A stretch of 64,000 nt of DNA, from contig NZ_FOAA01000005.1 of NCBI RefSeq assembly GCF_900109495.1, positions 1 through 64,000 of the forward strand, written 5' to 3'. Below the pieces are notes generated by a model. It worked only from the letters and a program-made list of their open reading frames with translations, made no database searches and was not told where the DNA came from. Shown piece by piece: positions 8,442 through 18,823 of the stretch. Both the position numbers and the translations under genes were made by a program. The stretch is from Ectothiorhodospira marina. Lineage in GTDB: Bacteria; Pseudomonadota; Gammaproteobacteria; Ectothiorhodospirales; Ectothiorhodospiraceae. Within the stretch, counting starts at the first letter, position 1; every line of letters starts with the position of its first letter.

Positions 8442-10003
8442 GTGGCCAGCGCCAGCAACGCGTCCAGGTCCAGGTTGTCTTCGCAATGATCCGCCAGGGC
8501 CTCCAGGGCGGCTTCCACACGGGCCTCATAATCCAGGGTCGAGGCCTCGGCGCCTACCCGGCGCAGCCAGTGGGCGCGGAAGTCATCATTGCCAAAGATC
8601 CCATGCACGTAAGCGCCGGTGACCTGGCCATCGGCAGACATGGCGCCTTCAGGGCGGGGCTTGCCTTGTTTGTCCTCCAGCATCAGCCAGGGGCGTTCCA
8701 GCCCGGCGCCGTATGTGCGGCCCATGTGCATCTCGTAGCCGGTGACACGGCAGCCGCTGGTCTGGTCTGTGGCATTCAGGTCGATGAGCTTTTTCTCACC
8801 ACTGATCTCGGTCTCCACGTCCAGCAGTCCAAGCCCCGGTGTCTCGCCGGGTTCCCCCTCGATACCCTGGGGGTCGCGCACCACCCGGCCCAGCATCTGG
8901 AATCCGGCGCACAGGCCCACCACGCGCCCGCCCTGGCGCACATGGGCCAGGATGTCGATGTCCCAGCCCTCACGGCGCATCACTTCAAGATCCGCGCGGG
9001 TGGACTTGGAGCCTGGCAGGATGACCACATCGGTTTCCCGGGGTATCGGTGTGCCGGGCTTCACCCAGTGCACGCTCACGCCCGGTTCGGCCGCCAGGGG
9101 GTCCAGATCATCGAAATTGGCCACCCGGGAGAGCTGCGGTACGGCGATGTTGAGGCCGTGACCCTCACCTTCCGCGGGCCTCTCCAGGGCCAGGGAGTCT
9201 TCCGCCGGTAGCCGCGAGGCGGATTCGAACCAGCGCACCACCCCCAGCCAGGGCCAGCCGGTGCGCTGGGTCATGAGTTCGCAGGCGGGCTCGAACAGGG
9301 ACAGATCGCCCCGGAACTTGTTGATGATGTAACCCACCACGCGGGCATTCTCGGCCTCGTTGAGCAGGGCATGGGTGCCCACGATCGCCGCCAGGGCACC
9401 GCCCCGGTCGATGTCGCCCAGCACCACCACCGGCAGGTCGGCCAGTTCCGCCAGCTTCATGTTGGTGATGTCGGACTTGCGCAGGTACACCTCGGCGCCG
9501 CTGCCGGCGCCCTCCACCAGCACCAGGTCCGCCTGGGCGGCGGTGCGGTGAAAGCTGTCCAGCACCGCCGGCAGCAACTGTGGCTTCATCTTGTGATAGA
9601 CCTTGGCCCGGCAATTCCCCAGCACTCGACCGCGCAGCACCACCTGGGAGCCGATGAGGGTCTGGGGCTTGAGCAGCACCGGGTTCATGTGGATGGAGGG
9701 CTCCACACCGCAGGCGCGGGCCTGCAAGGCCTGGGCGCGACCGATCTCGCCCCGGGGTACCTGGCCATCGGATCCCGGCGGTAAGTCGCTGTCGGCAGTG
9801 ACGGCGGCATTGTTGCTCATGTTCTGTGCCTTGAAGGGCCGCACCTTGAGCCCCCGGCGGGCATAGGCCCGACATAGGCCGGCCACCAGCAGGCTCTTGC
9901 CCACATCCGAGCTGGTGCCCTGGATCATCAACGCTTTGGCCTGGCGGGGGCCGGCCTGGGGCAGGGCGGGAAAGTCGATGGGGGCAGTAGGGTCATCGAT
10001 CAC
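8438..10003 (-). CDS. cobQ: Cobyric acid synthase (canonical copy)
   Basis: Adenosylcobyric acid synthase of B12 synthesis, 521 residues, cytosolic. All family landmarks are present: GTSSDVGKS P-loop, FKAQNMSNNAAVT, GEIGRAQALQARACG, HMNPVLLKPQ, EGAGS, VVLGDIDRGG, YIINKFRGD, LPGSKSTRADL, the glutaminase nucleophile in VVGLCAGFQMLG, GYEMHMGRT and AYVHGIFGND. It is translationally coupled to the second, divergent copy downstream. It lies 90 bp after bchE on the same strand, with a hairpin terminator in between. The neighbourhood makes sense because BchE needs cobalamin as cofactor. The N-terminal extension of about 22 residues before KALMIQG is longer than usual. Confidence 0.93.
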   Translation of the reverse strand: MIDDPTAPIDFPALPQAGPRQAKALMIQGTSSDVGKSLLVAGLCRAYARRGLKVRPFKAQNMSNNAAVTADSDLPPGSDGQVPRGEIGRAQALQARACGVEPSIHMNPVLLKPQTLIGSQVVLRGRVLGNCRAKVYHKMKPQLLPAVLDSFHRTAAQADLVLVEGAGSGAEVYLRKSDITNMKLAELADLPVVVLGDIDRGGALAAIVGTHALLNEAENARVVGYIINKFRGDLSLFEPACELMTQRTGWPWLGVVRWFESASRLPAEDSLALERPAEGEGHGLNIAVPQLSRVANFDDLDPLAAEPGVSVHWVKPGTPIPRETDVVILPGSKSTRADLEVMRREGWDIDILAHVRQGGRVVGLCAGFQMLGRVVRDPQGIEGEPGETPGLGLLDVETEISGEKKLIDLNATDQTSGCRVTGYEMHMGRTYGAGLERPWLMLEDKQGKPRPEGAMSADGQVTGAYVHGIFGNDDFRAHWLRRVGAEASTLDYEARVEAALEALADHCEDNLDLDALLALAT

Positions 10004-10027
10004 AGGGTTTTTCCTCAGCAGACAGCA

Positions 10028-10052
10028 AAAGGGCGCCCCATGGGCGCCCTTT
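10028..10052 (-). terminator. Rho-independent terminator after bchE
   Basis: A perfect 11-bp stem, AAAGGGCGCCC / GGGCGCCCTTT with a CAT loop. On the minus strand it ends in a run of four T. It lies between the bchE stop (10094) and the cobQ start (10003), so it should separate or attenuate the two units. Confidence 0.75.
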
Positions 10053-10093
10053 ACAATTGCGGATCAGGTTAGAGCAGGGTCGGCCTGATTGGA

Positions 10094-11779
10094 TCAGGCG
10101 TTTTCCTTGATCTTCTCCTTGATCTTGGCGTCGTCCAGGCTCTCTTCAAGTTGCTGATCGCCACCACCACAGATTTTCACCTGAGACGGATCCATCTGCG
10201 AGGCCTCGGCAGCCGCACCGGCCTTGGCGGGCTTGCCGCCACGCTTGCGGGCCGGGGCACTCTTCCACTTGACGATCTGCTCTTCCAGTTGGGCGTCCGG
10301 CTTGACCAGCTTGCGGGAGTGGTCGAACTTCCAGTCCACCGTCTTGCGGGACTGCGGACCCCAGTAACCGGCCTTGCCCAGGTCGTAGAAGCGGCGCTCG
10401 AAGGCGCTCTTCAAGAAGGCCTTGAGGCAGCCCAGGAGGTACTTGCGGCGCAGCGGGTTGCGCTCCCAGGGATAACCCAGGAAGGCCTTCTTCATGTAGA
10501 AGCGGCGGTAGTTGTGCATCACCCGGTCCAGCAGTTCGCCCCGGGTCATGGCCGTGGGCTTCATGATGGGGGTGACGAAGTTGTACTTGGCGAAATCGTG
10601 GATCTCCACCTTGTCTCCCATCTCGGTGTACAGGTCCGAGAAGGGCCAGGGGGTGAACATGGCCCAGTTGGCCATGTCCGGATTCCAGTCCATGCACAGC
10701 TTGAAGGTCTCTTCCAGGGTCTCGGCGGTCTCGTTCTCCAGGCCGACGATGAACTGGGCCTCGGTGACGATGCCGGCGTTGCGCAGCAGCTCGATGGCAC
10801 GCTTGTTCTGGGCCACGGTCGTCTCCTTGACGAACAGGTCCAGGTTGAGCTGTGCGGCGGCCTCGGTGCCCAGGGAGATGTGTACCAGGCCGGCCTTGCG
10901 GTAGAAGGGCAGCAGGTCTTCGTCGCGCATGACGTCGGTCACGCGGGTGTTGATACCCCAGAGCACGCCCAGGTCGCGGTCGATGAGCTCCTGACAGAAC
11001 TCAACGAACTTGGCCTTGTTGATGGTGGGCTCCTCGTCGGCGAGGATGAAGAAGCCGACGCCGTGCTCCTTGACCAGGATCTCGATTTCGTCCACCACCT
11101 TCTTGGGATCGCGCACCCGGTAGTCACGCCAGAACTTCCACTGGGAGCAGAAGCTGCAGGTGAACGGGCAGCCGCGCGCCATGTTGGGGGTGGCCACGGG
11201 CACGCCCATGGGGATGTAGATGTATTTCTTCCAGTCCAGCACGCCCCAGTCGGGGATGATGGAGTCCACGTCGCGGATGGTGGGGGCGGCGGGGGTGGCG
11301 ACCACTTGGTCGTCTTCCACGTAGGCGATGCCGCGGACTTCACTGCGGGCTTCCGGCCAACGACCCTCGTCCACGGTGCGCACCAGATCCAGGGTGACGG
11401 CCTCGCCCTCACCACGGATGATGGCGTCGATCCACGGGGCTTCGGTGAGCACCTGCTGGAACATGAAGGTGGCGTGAATGCCGCCCAGCAGCGTCACTGC
11501 GTTGGGGCAGGCTTCCTTGGCGATCTTGAGGGTTTCCTCCGCCTTGTAGATGGCGGGGGTCACGGCGGTGCAGGCGATGATGTCCGGTTGGGCCTCGGCG
11601 AAGATCTTGCGCAGATCCTCGTCGGAGATGTCGTCGGTCATGGCGTCCACGAAGGTGTAGTCCGTGTAGCCATGGGTCTTGAGGTAGCCGGCCAGATAGG
11701 CCACCCAGGCGGGGGACCATTTACCGGCGATTTCGGCGCCCCCGGAATGATAATTCGGATGGACGAAGAGGATTCGCAT
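10094..11779 (-). CDS. bchE: Mg-protoporphyrin IX monomethyl ester anaerobic oxidative cyclase
   Basis: BchE forms the isocyclic E ring of bacteriochlorophyll without oxygen, using a [4Fe-4S] cluster, SAM and cobalamin. The N-terminal B12-binding domain starts with [19 protein letters not shown] and contains the LLGGIHATF motif near residues 97-105. The radical-SAM CxxxCxxC motif is at Cys204, Cys208 and Cys211 ([14 protein letters not shown]). At 561 residues the length fits the family. The last 60 or so residues are Lys/Ala rich and variable. ATG 11779 is chosen over the longer frame because it gives the family N-terminus and has GGGAG 8 bp before it. It marks the organism as a phototroph able to make pigment anaerobically. 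Upstream lie a sigma-70-type promoter, a PpsR/CrtJ-type operator and an FNR-like site. Confidence 0.95.
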   Translation of the reverse strand: MRILFVHPNYHSGGAEIAGKWSPAWVAYLAGYLKTHGYTDYTFVDAMTDDISDEDLRKIFAEAQPDIIACTAVTPAIYKAEETLKIAKEACPNAVTLLGGIHATFMFQQVLTEAPWIDAIIRGEGEAVTLDLVRTVDEGRWPEARSEVRGIAYVEDDQVVATPAAPTIRDVDSIIPDWGVLDWKKYIYIPMGVPVATPNMARGCPFTCSFCSQWKFWRDYRVRDPKKVVDEIEILVKEHGVGFFILADEEPTINKAKFVEFCQELIDRDLGVLWGINTRVTDVMRDEDLLPFYRKAGLVHISLGTEAAAQLNLDLFVKETTVAQNKRAIELLRNAGIVTEAQFIVGLENETAETLEETFKLCMDWNPDMANWAMFTPWPFSDLYTEMGDKVEIHDFAKYNFVTPIMKPTAMTRGELLDRVMHNYRRFYMKKAFLGYPWERNPLRRKYLLGCLKAFLKSAFERRFYDLGKAGYWGPQSRKTVDWKFDHSRKLVKPDAQLEEQIVKWKSAPARKRGGKPAKAGAAAEASQMDPSQVKICGGGDQQLEESLDDAKIKEKIKENA

Positions 11780-11874
11780 ACGTACGCTCCCGCGAAAAGG
11801 ATTTATCGCCCCCGCCCGGCGGGTGGAGACGAACAATACAGGCGGGGCAGATTCCTTGGTCCCCGGATCGCCTG

Positions 11875-11904
11875 ATCGTACCCGCGCGTTTTAAAGACTG
11901 TCAA
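11875..11904 (-). promoter_or_regulatory. Sigma-70-type promoter of bchE
   Basis: On the minus strand a perfect -35 TTGACA (11904-11899) is followed after 18 bp by TACGAT (11880-11875) as -10. This places the start near 11868 and gives a leader of about 90 nt before ATG 11779. The -35 lies inside the TGTC-N10-GACA dyad. Confidence 0.6.
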
Positions 11905-11918
11905 CCTTGGTGGACAGT
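11897..11918. promoter_or_regulatory. PpsR/CrtJ-type operator upstream of bchE
   Basis: TGTC (11899-11902), ten bases, then GACA (11913-11916) is an exact fit to the TGT-N12-ACA / TGTC-N10-GACA consensus for the aerobic photosynthesis-gene repressor PpsR/CrtJ. The dyad extends outward (ACTGTC.ACC / GGT.GACAGT, one mismatch per 10-bp half) and covers the -35 hexamer of the bchE promoter, so binding would block RNA polymerase. The regulator gene is not in this window. Confidence 0.7.
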
Positions 11919-11942
11919 TGGTGGGCTGGGCCTTGGTTTCAC

Positions 11943-11956
11943 GTGATCTCGGTCAA
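11943..11956. promoter_or_regulatory. FNR-like site near bchE
   Basis: GTGAT-N4-GTCAA (minus strand TTGAC-N4-ATCAC) matches 8 of 10 bases of the FNR/CRP-FNR consensus TTGAT-N4-ATCAA. It lies about 75 bp upstream of the predicted bchE start and touches the stop of the neighbouring gene. Anaerobic activation would fit BchE, but an 8/10 match alone is weak. Confidence 0.3.
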
Positions 11957-12312
11957 TCACTCCGTGTCGAGTCCGCCCGTCGGGGTTCTGCCTCCTCGGG
12001 CAGGCTGACCGTGTATCGGGTCTGCTCATGACCATCCCACAGGATGGGCCGTTCCAGCCATTTCTGGATGAAACTCCACGATTGCAGGTAGCCGTTATGG
12101 GGTAGGTTGCAGGGGCTGCAGTCCTTGCGTTTCATGCCGTGGCGGTCGGTGATCACGCGGTAAGGGCCGGGACACTCGTAGGCGATCAATGGGCAATAAC
12201 AGAACAGGCAATTGAACTCGCGTTTCACGCCCTGGTGGCAGGGCATGAACGGGCAAGCGTCGTTGGTGAAACCCTTGAAGGCCTCGTTGATGGTGCTGTC
12301 TTTGGGTTCCAT
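11953..12312 (-). CDS. Cysteine-rich small-domain (PF04071-type) protein
   Basis: A 119-residue soluble protein. It contains a block of conserved Cys/His: CPFMPCHQG, FNCLFCYCPLI, ECPG, KDCSPCNLPH. This matches the Cysteine-rich small domain family, probably metal binding. In other bacteria and archaea this domain is encoded near or fused to cobalamin-synthesis genes, which fits cobQ next door; that association is recalled, not shown here. ATG 12312 is chosen because CGGAG lies 7 bp before it and it gives the compact family size. The longer open frame to 12573 has no family character. It lies upstream of bchE on the same strand with a 173-bp gap that holds bchE's own promoter. Confidence 0.75.
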   Translation of the reverse strand: MEPKDSTINEAFKGFTNDACPFMPCHQGVKREFNCLFCYCPLIAYECPGPYRVITDRHGMKRKDCSPCNLPHNGYLQSWSFIQKWLERPILWDGHEQTRYTVSLPEEAEPRRADSTRSD

Positions 12313-12710
12313 GTTGAACTCCGGTCCCCGGAGGCGGGGAAGTTGGGTCATTGGCCCGCGGATCATGAATGCCCGCTGCCATGGTCTATGCTCAGTCAAT
12401 ATCCGGCAGATCCATTTTACCGGGTTGCCGAGTGGGTGAGGGTGCGCCTGCACAATCCTGAGACAAAAACCCGGGTATGCACAGGAACTGCTTGCCCGGG
12501 GCACCGTCCAACTCAAGAGACGAGCCACGGGCCACGCTTTGAAAAGGCACGGGCATCCCACCCACGATCCCATGGCAGGCCTTTCCCTCCCGGGCCCCGT
12601 TCGAGCAACGGGGCGGCCTGGCGAATCGGGTGCGACAACATCTGACTGTGGTATCCCCTTTGCATGGGGAATGCCCAGTGTGATCGGACTCCAACAAGGG
12701 GGTGATTACG
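12313..12710. other. Divergent regulatory gap between Cys-rich gene and prkA
   Basis: About 400 bp without a supported gene. It holds the sigma-54-type promoter at 12649-12664 and, at 12594-12614, a hairpin with 8-bp arms GCCCCGTT and AACGGGGC. I see no clear NtrC enhancer dyad here. Confidence 0.5.
12649..12664 (+). promoter_or_regulatory. Sigma-54 (-24/-12) promoter of prkA-yeaH-spoVR
   Basis: TGGTATCCCCTTTGCA fits TGGCACG-N4-TTGCW, with the GG and GC dinucleotides exactly 10 bp apart. Predicted start near 12676, 35 nt before ATG 12711. In E. coli the homologous yeaGH operon is transcribed with sigma-54 under NtrC, so the match is biologically plausible. Confidence 0.6.
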
Positions 12711-14654
12711 ATGGATTCGGCCGAAGCCTTGATTGCGCAGTATGCACGTTCCTATCAGAAACGGCAGGAGGCCGACATGTCTCTGAGTGAGTACCTGGAA
12801 GGATGCCGGGACGATCCCATGCGGTATGCCACCGCGGCCGAGCGCCTGGTGCAGGCCATCGGCGAACCCAGGGTTGTGGACACCGCCAAGGATGAGCGCC
12901 TGGGTCGCATCTTCATGAATCGCACCATCAAGGTGTATCCCGCCTTTGAGGATTTTTACGGGATGGAGGAGACCATCGAGCGCATCGTCGGTTTCTTCCG
13001 CTATGCGGCACAGGGTCTTGAAGAGCGCAAGCAGATCCTCTATCTGCTGGGCCCGGTGGGGGGCGGCAAATCGTCCCTGGCGGAGCGGCTCAAGGCGCTC
13101 ATGGAGAAGTTTCCCGTCTATGTGCTCAAGGCCGGCGACGAGGTCTCCCCGGTGTTCGAGAGCCCCCTGGGACTGTTTGATCCGGCCATGGGGCAGGATC
13201 TGGAAGAGCGTTTCGGGATTCCCCGTCGGCGTCTCTCGGGGCTGATGTCGCCTTGGGCGGTCAAGCGGCTGGATGAGTTTGGTGGTGATATCTCCCGGTT
13301 CTCGGTGGGCCGTGTCTTTCCCTCGCGACTGCGGCAGATCGCGGTGTCCAAGACGGAACCGGGGGATGAGAACAACCAGGATATCTCCTCGCTGGTGGGC
13401 AAGGTGGATATCCGCAAGCTGGAACTGTACAGCCAGAACGATACCGATGCCTACAGCTACTCCGGCGGCCTGAATCGGGCCAATCAGGGCATCCTGGAAT
13501 TCGTCGAGATGTTCAAGGCGCCCATCAAGATGCTGCATCCCTTGCTCACTGCCACTCAGGAAGGCAACTACATGGGGTCGGAGAATATCGGTGCCATCCC
13601 CTACCAGGGGATCATCATGGCTCACTCCAACGAGTCCGAGTGGCAGGCCTTCAAGAACAACAAGAATAACGAGGCCTTCATCGACCGCATCTCCGTCGTC
13701 AAGGTGCCCTACTGCCTGCGGATGAATGAGGAGACGCGGATCTACGAGAAGCTCATCCAGACCAGCGAACTGGCGGAGGCCTCCTGCGCGCCGGCCACCC
13801 TGGACATGCTGGCCAAGTTCTCGGTGCTCAGTCGCCTGCGCCAGCACGAGAACTCCAATCTGTTTTCCAAGATGCGGGTCTACAACGGTGAGAGCCTCAA
13901 GGATACCGATCCCAAAGCCAAGTCGATGCAGGAATACCGCGACATGGCCGGTGTGGATGAGGGCATGGATGGGGTGTCCACCCGCTTTGCCTTCAAGGTG
14001 CTCTCCGAGACCTTCAATTACGACACCCGCGAGGTGGCTGCCGATCCGGTACACCTGCTCTACATGCTGGAGCAGTCCATTCGTCGTCAGCAGTTCCCGG
14101 AGGAGACGGAGCGCCGTTACCTGGAGTTCATCAAGGCCGAACTGGCACCCCGCTATGCGGACTTCATCGGCAACGAGATCCAGAAGGCGTATCTGGAGTC
14201 CTATAGCGACTTCGGGCAGAACCTCTTCGAGCGTTACGTGGCCTATGCCGATGCCTGGATCGAGGATCATGATTTCAAGGATCCGGATACCGGCCAGTTG
14301 CTGGACCGTCAGTCCCTCAACCAGGAACTGACCAAGATCGAAAAGGCTGCCGGGATCGCCAACCCCAAGGATTTTCGCAATGAGGTAGTCAAGTTTGCGC
14401 TGCGCTCTCAGGCGGCTCAGGGCGGCAAGATGCCGTCGTGGACCTCCTACGAGAAGATCCGCGAGGTCATCGAGAAGCGCATGTTCAGCCAGGTGGAGGA
14501 TCTGTTGCCGGTGATCAGCTTCGGGGCCAAGACGGACTCGGAGATGGAGCGCAAGCACAACGATTTTGTGCAGCGCATGGTGGAACGCGGCTATACCGAA
14601 CGCCAGGTCCGCCGGTTGGTGGAATGGTACATGCGAGTCAAGCAGGCGGGCTGA
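12711..14654 (+). CDS. prkA: PrkA-family serine protein kinase (YeaG)
   Basis: A 647-residue cytosolic AAA-like protein kinase of the PrkA/YeaG family. The Walker A motif LLGPVGGGKSS (about residues 110-120) and the ENIGAIPYQGIIMAHSNESEW region are typical; the C-terminal third is the PrkA kinase-like domain. ATG 12711 is preferred over GTG 12702 because AAGGGGGTGA immediately precedes it. It is the first gene of the conserved yeaG-yeaH-ycgB set, a stress and nitrogen-starvation module in proteobacteria, in which the three proteins act together by unknown chemistry. It is preceded by a sigma-54-type promoter; NtrB/NtrC are encoded at 60.7-63.2 kb. Sporulation is not implied. Confidence 0.93.
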   Translation: MDSAEALIAQYARSYQKRQEADMSLSEYLEGCRDDPMRYATAAERLVQAIGEPRVVDTAKDERLGRIFMNRTIKVYPAFEDFYGMEETIERIVGFFRYAAQGLEERKQILYLLGPVGGGKSSLAERLKALMEKFPVYVLKAGDEVSPVFESPLGLFDPAMGQDLEERFGIPRRRLSGLMSPWAVKRLDEFGGDISRFSVGRVFPSRLRQIAVSKTEPGDENNQDISSLVGKVDIRKLELYSQNDTDAYSYSGGLNRANQGILEFVEMFKAPIKMLHPLLTATQEGNYMGSENIGAIPYQGIIMAHSNESEWQAFKNNKNNEAFIDRISVVKVPYCLRMNEETRIYEKLIQTSELAEASCAPATLDMLAKFSVLSRLRQHENSNLFSKMRVYNGESLKDTDPKAKSMQEYRDMAGVDEGMDGVSTRFAFKVLSETFNYDTREVAADPVHLLYMLEQSIRRQQFPEETERRYLEFIKAELAPRYADFIGNEIQKAYLESYSDFGQNLFERYVAYADAWIEDHDFKDPDTGQLLDRQSLNQELTKIEKAAGIANPKDFRNEVVKFALRSQAAQGGKMPSWTSYEKIREVIEKRMFSQVEDLLPVISFGAKTDSEMERKHNDFVQRMVERGYTERQVRRLVEWYMRVKQAG

Positions 14655-14685
14655 TCAAGCCCGGTCTGCGGGAGGTGCGCCCCCT

Positions 14686-15969
14686 GTGGTGAATATCGTC
14701 GACCGCCGTCTGAACCCCAAGGACAAGAGCCTGGCCAACCGCCAGCGCTTCATCGGCCGTGCCAAGCGTCAGATCCTGGACGCGGTGCGGGACGTGTCGT
14801 CGCGTCGTAAGGTGGCGGACATCGGTCATGGCGGGGAGGAGATCAGCATCCCCGCCGACGGCCTGCGGGAACCCAATTTCCGCAAGGGCACGGGCCGTGG
14901 CGTGAGGGATCACGTGGTGCCGGGCAACAAGGAATACGTGGCCGGCGATACCATCCCGCGTCCGGAAGGCGGGCAGGGAGGGGGGGGGCGTGGTGGCAGC
15001 CCGCAAGGTGAGGGTGAGGATCCCTTCCAGTTCACGGTGAGCAAGGACGAGTTTCTCGATCTGTTCTTCGAAAACCTGGAGTTGCCCGATCTGGTGCGTA
15101 CCCAGGTGACCAAGGTGGAGCGTCATGGCATTCAGCGGGCCGGTTATTCCGTGTCCGGCTCGCCCTCCAATCTCAATTTGGCGAGAACCATGCGCAATTC
15201 CCTGTCCCGCCGCCTGGCGCTGCGTCGGCCCAAACGGGAGGAGACCCGTGCCCTGGACGAGGAGATCGATCGCCTGGAGCGCACCGGCAAGGAGCCTGAA
15301 CGGCTGCGGAAGCTCATCCAGATGCGGGAGGAGGCTACCCGGCGCACCCGGTCCATTCCCTATATCGACCCCATCGACCTGCGTTACAACCGGTTTACCC
15401 CGGTGCCCCGGCCCATCTCCCAGGCGGTCATGTTCTGTCTGATGGATGTTTCCGGCTCCATGACCGAGGACATGAAGGATCTGGCCAAGCGATTCTTCAT
15501 GCTGCTGTTTCTCTTTTTGCAGCGGCGTTATCGGCATGTGGACATCGTCTTCATCCGTCACACCCACATTGCCCAGGAGGTAGATGAAGACACCTTCTTC
15601 TACTCCCGGGAGACGGGCGGCACCCTGGTGTCGCCAGCCCTGGATGAGATGCGCAAGGTGGTGGCAGATCGCTATGACCCGGCGGAATGGAACATCTATG
15701 CGGCGCAGGCTTCCGATGGGGACAACACGCCCGCCGACAACCCGGCGGTGCTGGAGATGATGGAATCGGTGATCCTGCCGGTGTGTCGGTATTTCGCCTA
15801 CATCGAGGTGGCGGAGGATCGGGGCTGGGAGATGACCACGGATCTGTGGCAGGTGTATGAGCGCCTGGCAACCTCCGGCCGCCCCCTGGCCATGCGCAAG
15901 GTGCGTGACCGGGGGGATATCTTCCCGGTGTTCCGGGATCTGTTCACGCCGGTGGAGCTGAGACGGTAG
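14686..15969 (+). CDS. yeaH: YeaH-type von Willebrand factor A-like protein
   Basis: DUF444/YeaH family, 427 residues. It begins VVNIVDRRLNPKDKSLANRQ, matching the family N-terminus. A Gly-rich low-complexity linker (about residues 85-105) follows. The C-terminal VWA-like domain carries the metal-ion site MDVSGSM near residue 250, then TGGT and the WNIYAAQASDGDN motif. The GTG at 14686 is chosen because GGGAGG lies 10 bp upstream; a GTG at 14689 is possible. It lies 31 bp after prkA and is the second gene of the module. The three-gene operon is interrupted after this gene by a 368-bp repeat-rich gap. Confidence 0.9.
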   Translation: MVNIVDRRLNPKDKSLANRQRFIGRAKRQILDAVRDVSSRRKVADIGHGGEEISIPADGLREPNFRKGTGRGVRDHVVPGNKEYVAGDTIPRPEGGQGGGGRGGSPQGEGEDPFQFTVSKDEFLDLFFENLELPDLVRTQVTKVERHGIQRAGYSVSGSPSNLNLARTMRNSLSRRLALRRPKREETRALDEEIDRLERTGKEPERLRKLIQMREEATRRTRSIPYIDPIDLRYNRFTPVPRPISQAVMFCLMDVSGSMTEDMKDLAKRFFMLLFLFLQRRYRHVDIVFIRHTHIAQEVDEDTFFYSRETGGTLVSPALDEMRKVVADRYDPAEWNIYAAQASDGDNTPADNPAVLEMMESVILPVCRYFAYIEVAEDRGWEMTTDLWQVYERLATSGRPLAMRKVRDRGDIFPVFRDLFTPVELRR

Positions 15970-15995
15970 GTGCCCGCTGCGCCCCTCATCCCCAG

Positions 15996-16020
15996 CCCTT
16001 CTCCCCGGAGGGGAGAAGGG
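15996..16020. repeat. Palindromic repeat, family member
   Basis: Perfect 11-bp arms CCCTTCTCCCC and GGGGAGAAGGG around a 3-base loop, immediately before the 29-bp tandem array. It could form a hairpin in the yeaH-spoVR transcript. Confidence 0.85.
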
Positions 16021-16221
16021 AGCCACCTGTTGTTGGAGGGGAGGAAGGGAGCCACCTGTTGTTGGAGGGGAGGAAGGGAGCCACCTGTTGTTGGAGGGGA
16101 GGAAGGGAGCCACCTGTTGTTGGAGGGGAGGAAGGGAGCCACCTGTTGTTGGAGGGGAGGAAGGGAGCCAGCTGTTGTTGGAGGGGAGAAGGGAGCCAGC
16201 TGTTGTCGGAGGGGAGAAGGG
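16021..16221. repeat. Seven-unit 28/29-bp tandem repeat between yeaH and spoVR
   Basis: Units begin at 16021, 16050, 16079, 16108 and 16137 (29 bp, AGCCACCTGTTGTTGG then AGGGGAGGAAGGG). Two variants of 28 bp begin at 16166 and 16194 (AGCCAGCTGTTGT, with GAGAAGGG). There are no unique spacers, so this is a minisatellite-type expansion. Each unit ends with part of the GGGGAG.AAGGG arm of the flanking palindrome, which suggests it grew from that element. Confidence 0.95.
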
Positions 16222-16256
16222 GGCGCATGTTCCCGGAGGAGAGAAGCTGGTTCGAG

Positions 16257-16300
16257 CCCCTCTCCCCTTTGGGGAGAGGGGTTGGGGTGAGGGGGGGGTG
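16257..16300. repeat. Palindromic repeat, family member
   Basis: Arms CCCCTCTCCCC (16257-16267) and GGGGAGAGGGG (16271-16281) with a TTT loop, followed by TTGGGGTGAGGG. It closes the repeat block ahead of spoVR, 38 bp before the ATG. Confidence 0.85.
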
Positions 16301-16337
16301 AAGCCCGGATGATCGCAAAACCAGGAGACCAAAGACC

Positions 16338-18823
<2,486 letters not shown>

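Noticed and set aside
10004-10093. Cobalamin riboswitch ahead of cobQ
   Set aside because: The gap is only 90 bp and is filled by a simple terminator hairpin; no B12-box sequence is seen.
10094-12312. A photosynthesis gene cluster
   Set aside because: Only bchE is recognisable; no other bch, crt, puf or puh gene lies in the window.
12513-14558. Very long minus-strand open frame opposite prkA
   Set aside because: It is the antisense shadow of a conserved gene; its composition is what reverse-reading high-GC codons gives, with no family features.
16021-16221. Regular 29-bp repeats resembling a CRISPR array
   Set aside because: Units are contiguous with no unique spacers, and no cas genes are nearby.
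15970-16312. Plus-strand frames within the repeat array encoding Cys/Trp/Arg repeats
   Set aside because: All reading frames stay open because the 29-bp unit lacks stops; no ribosome site or homology.
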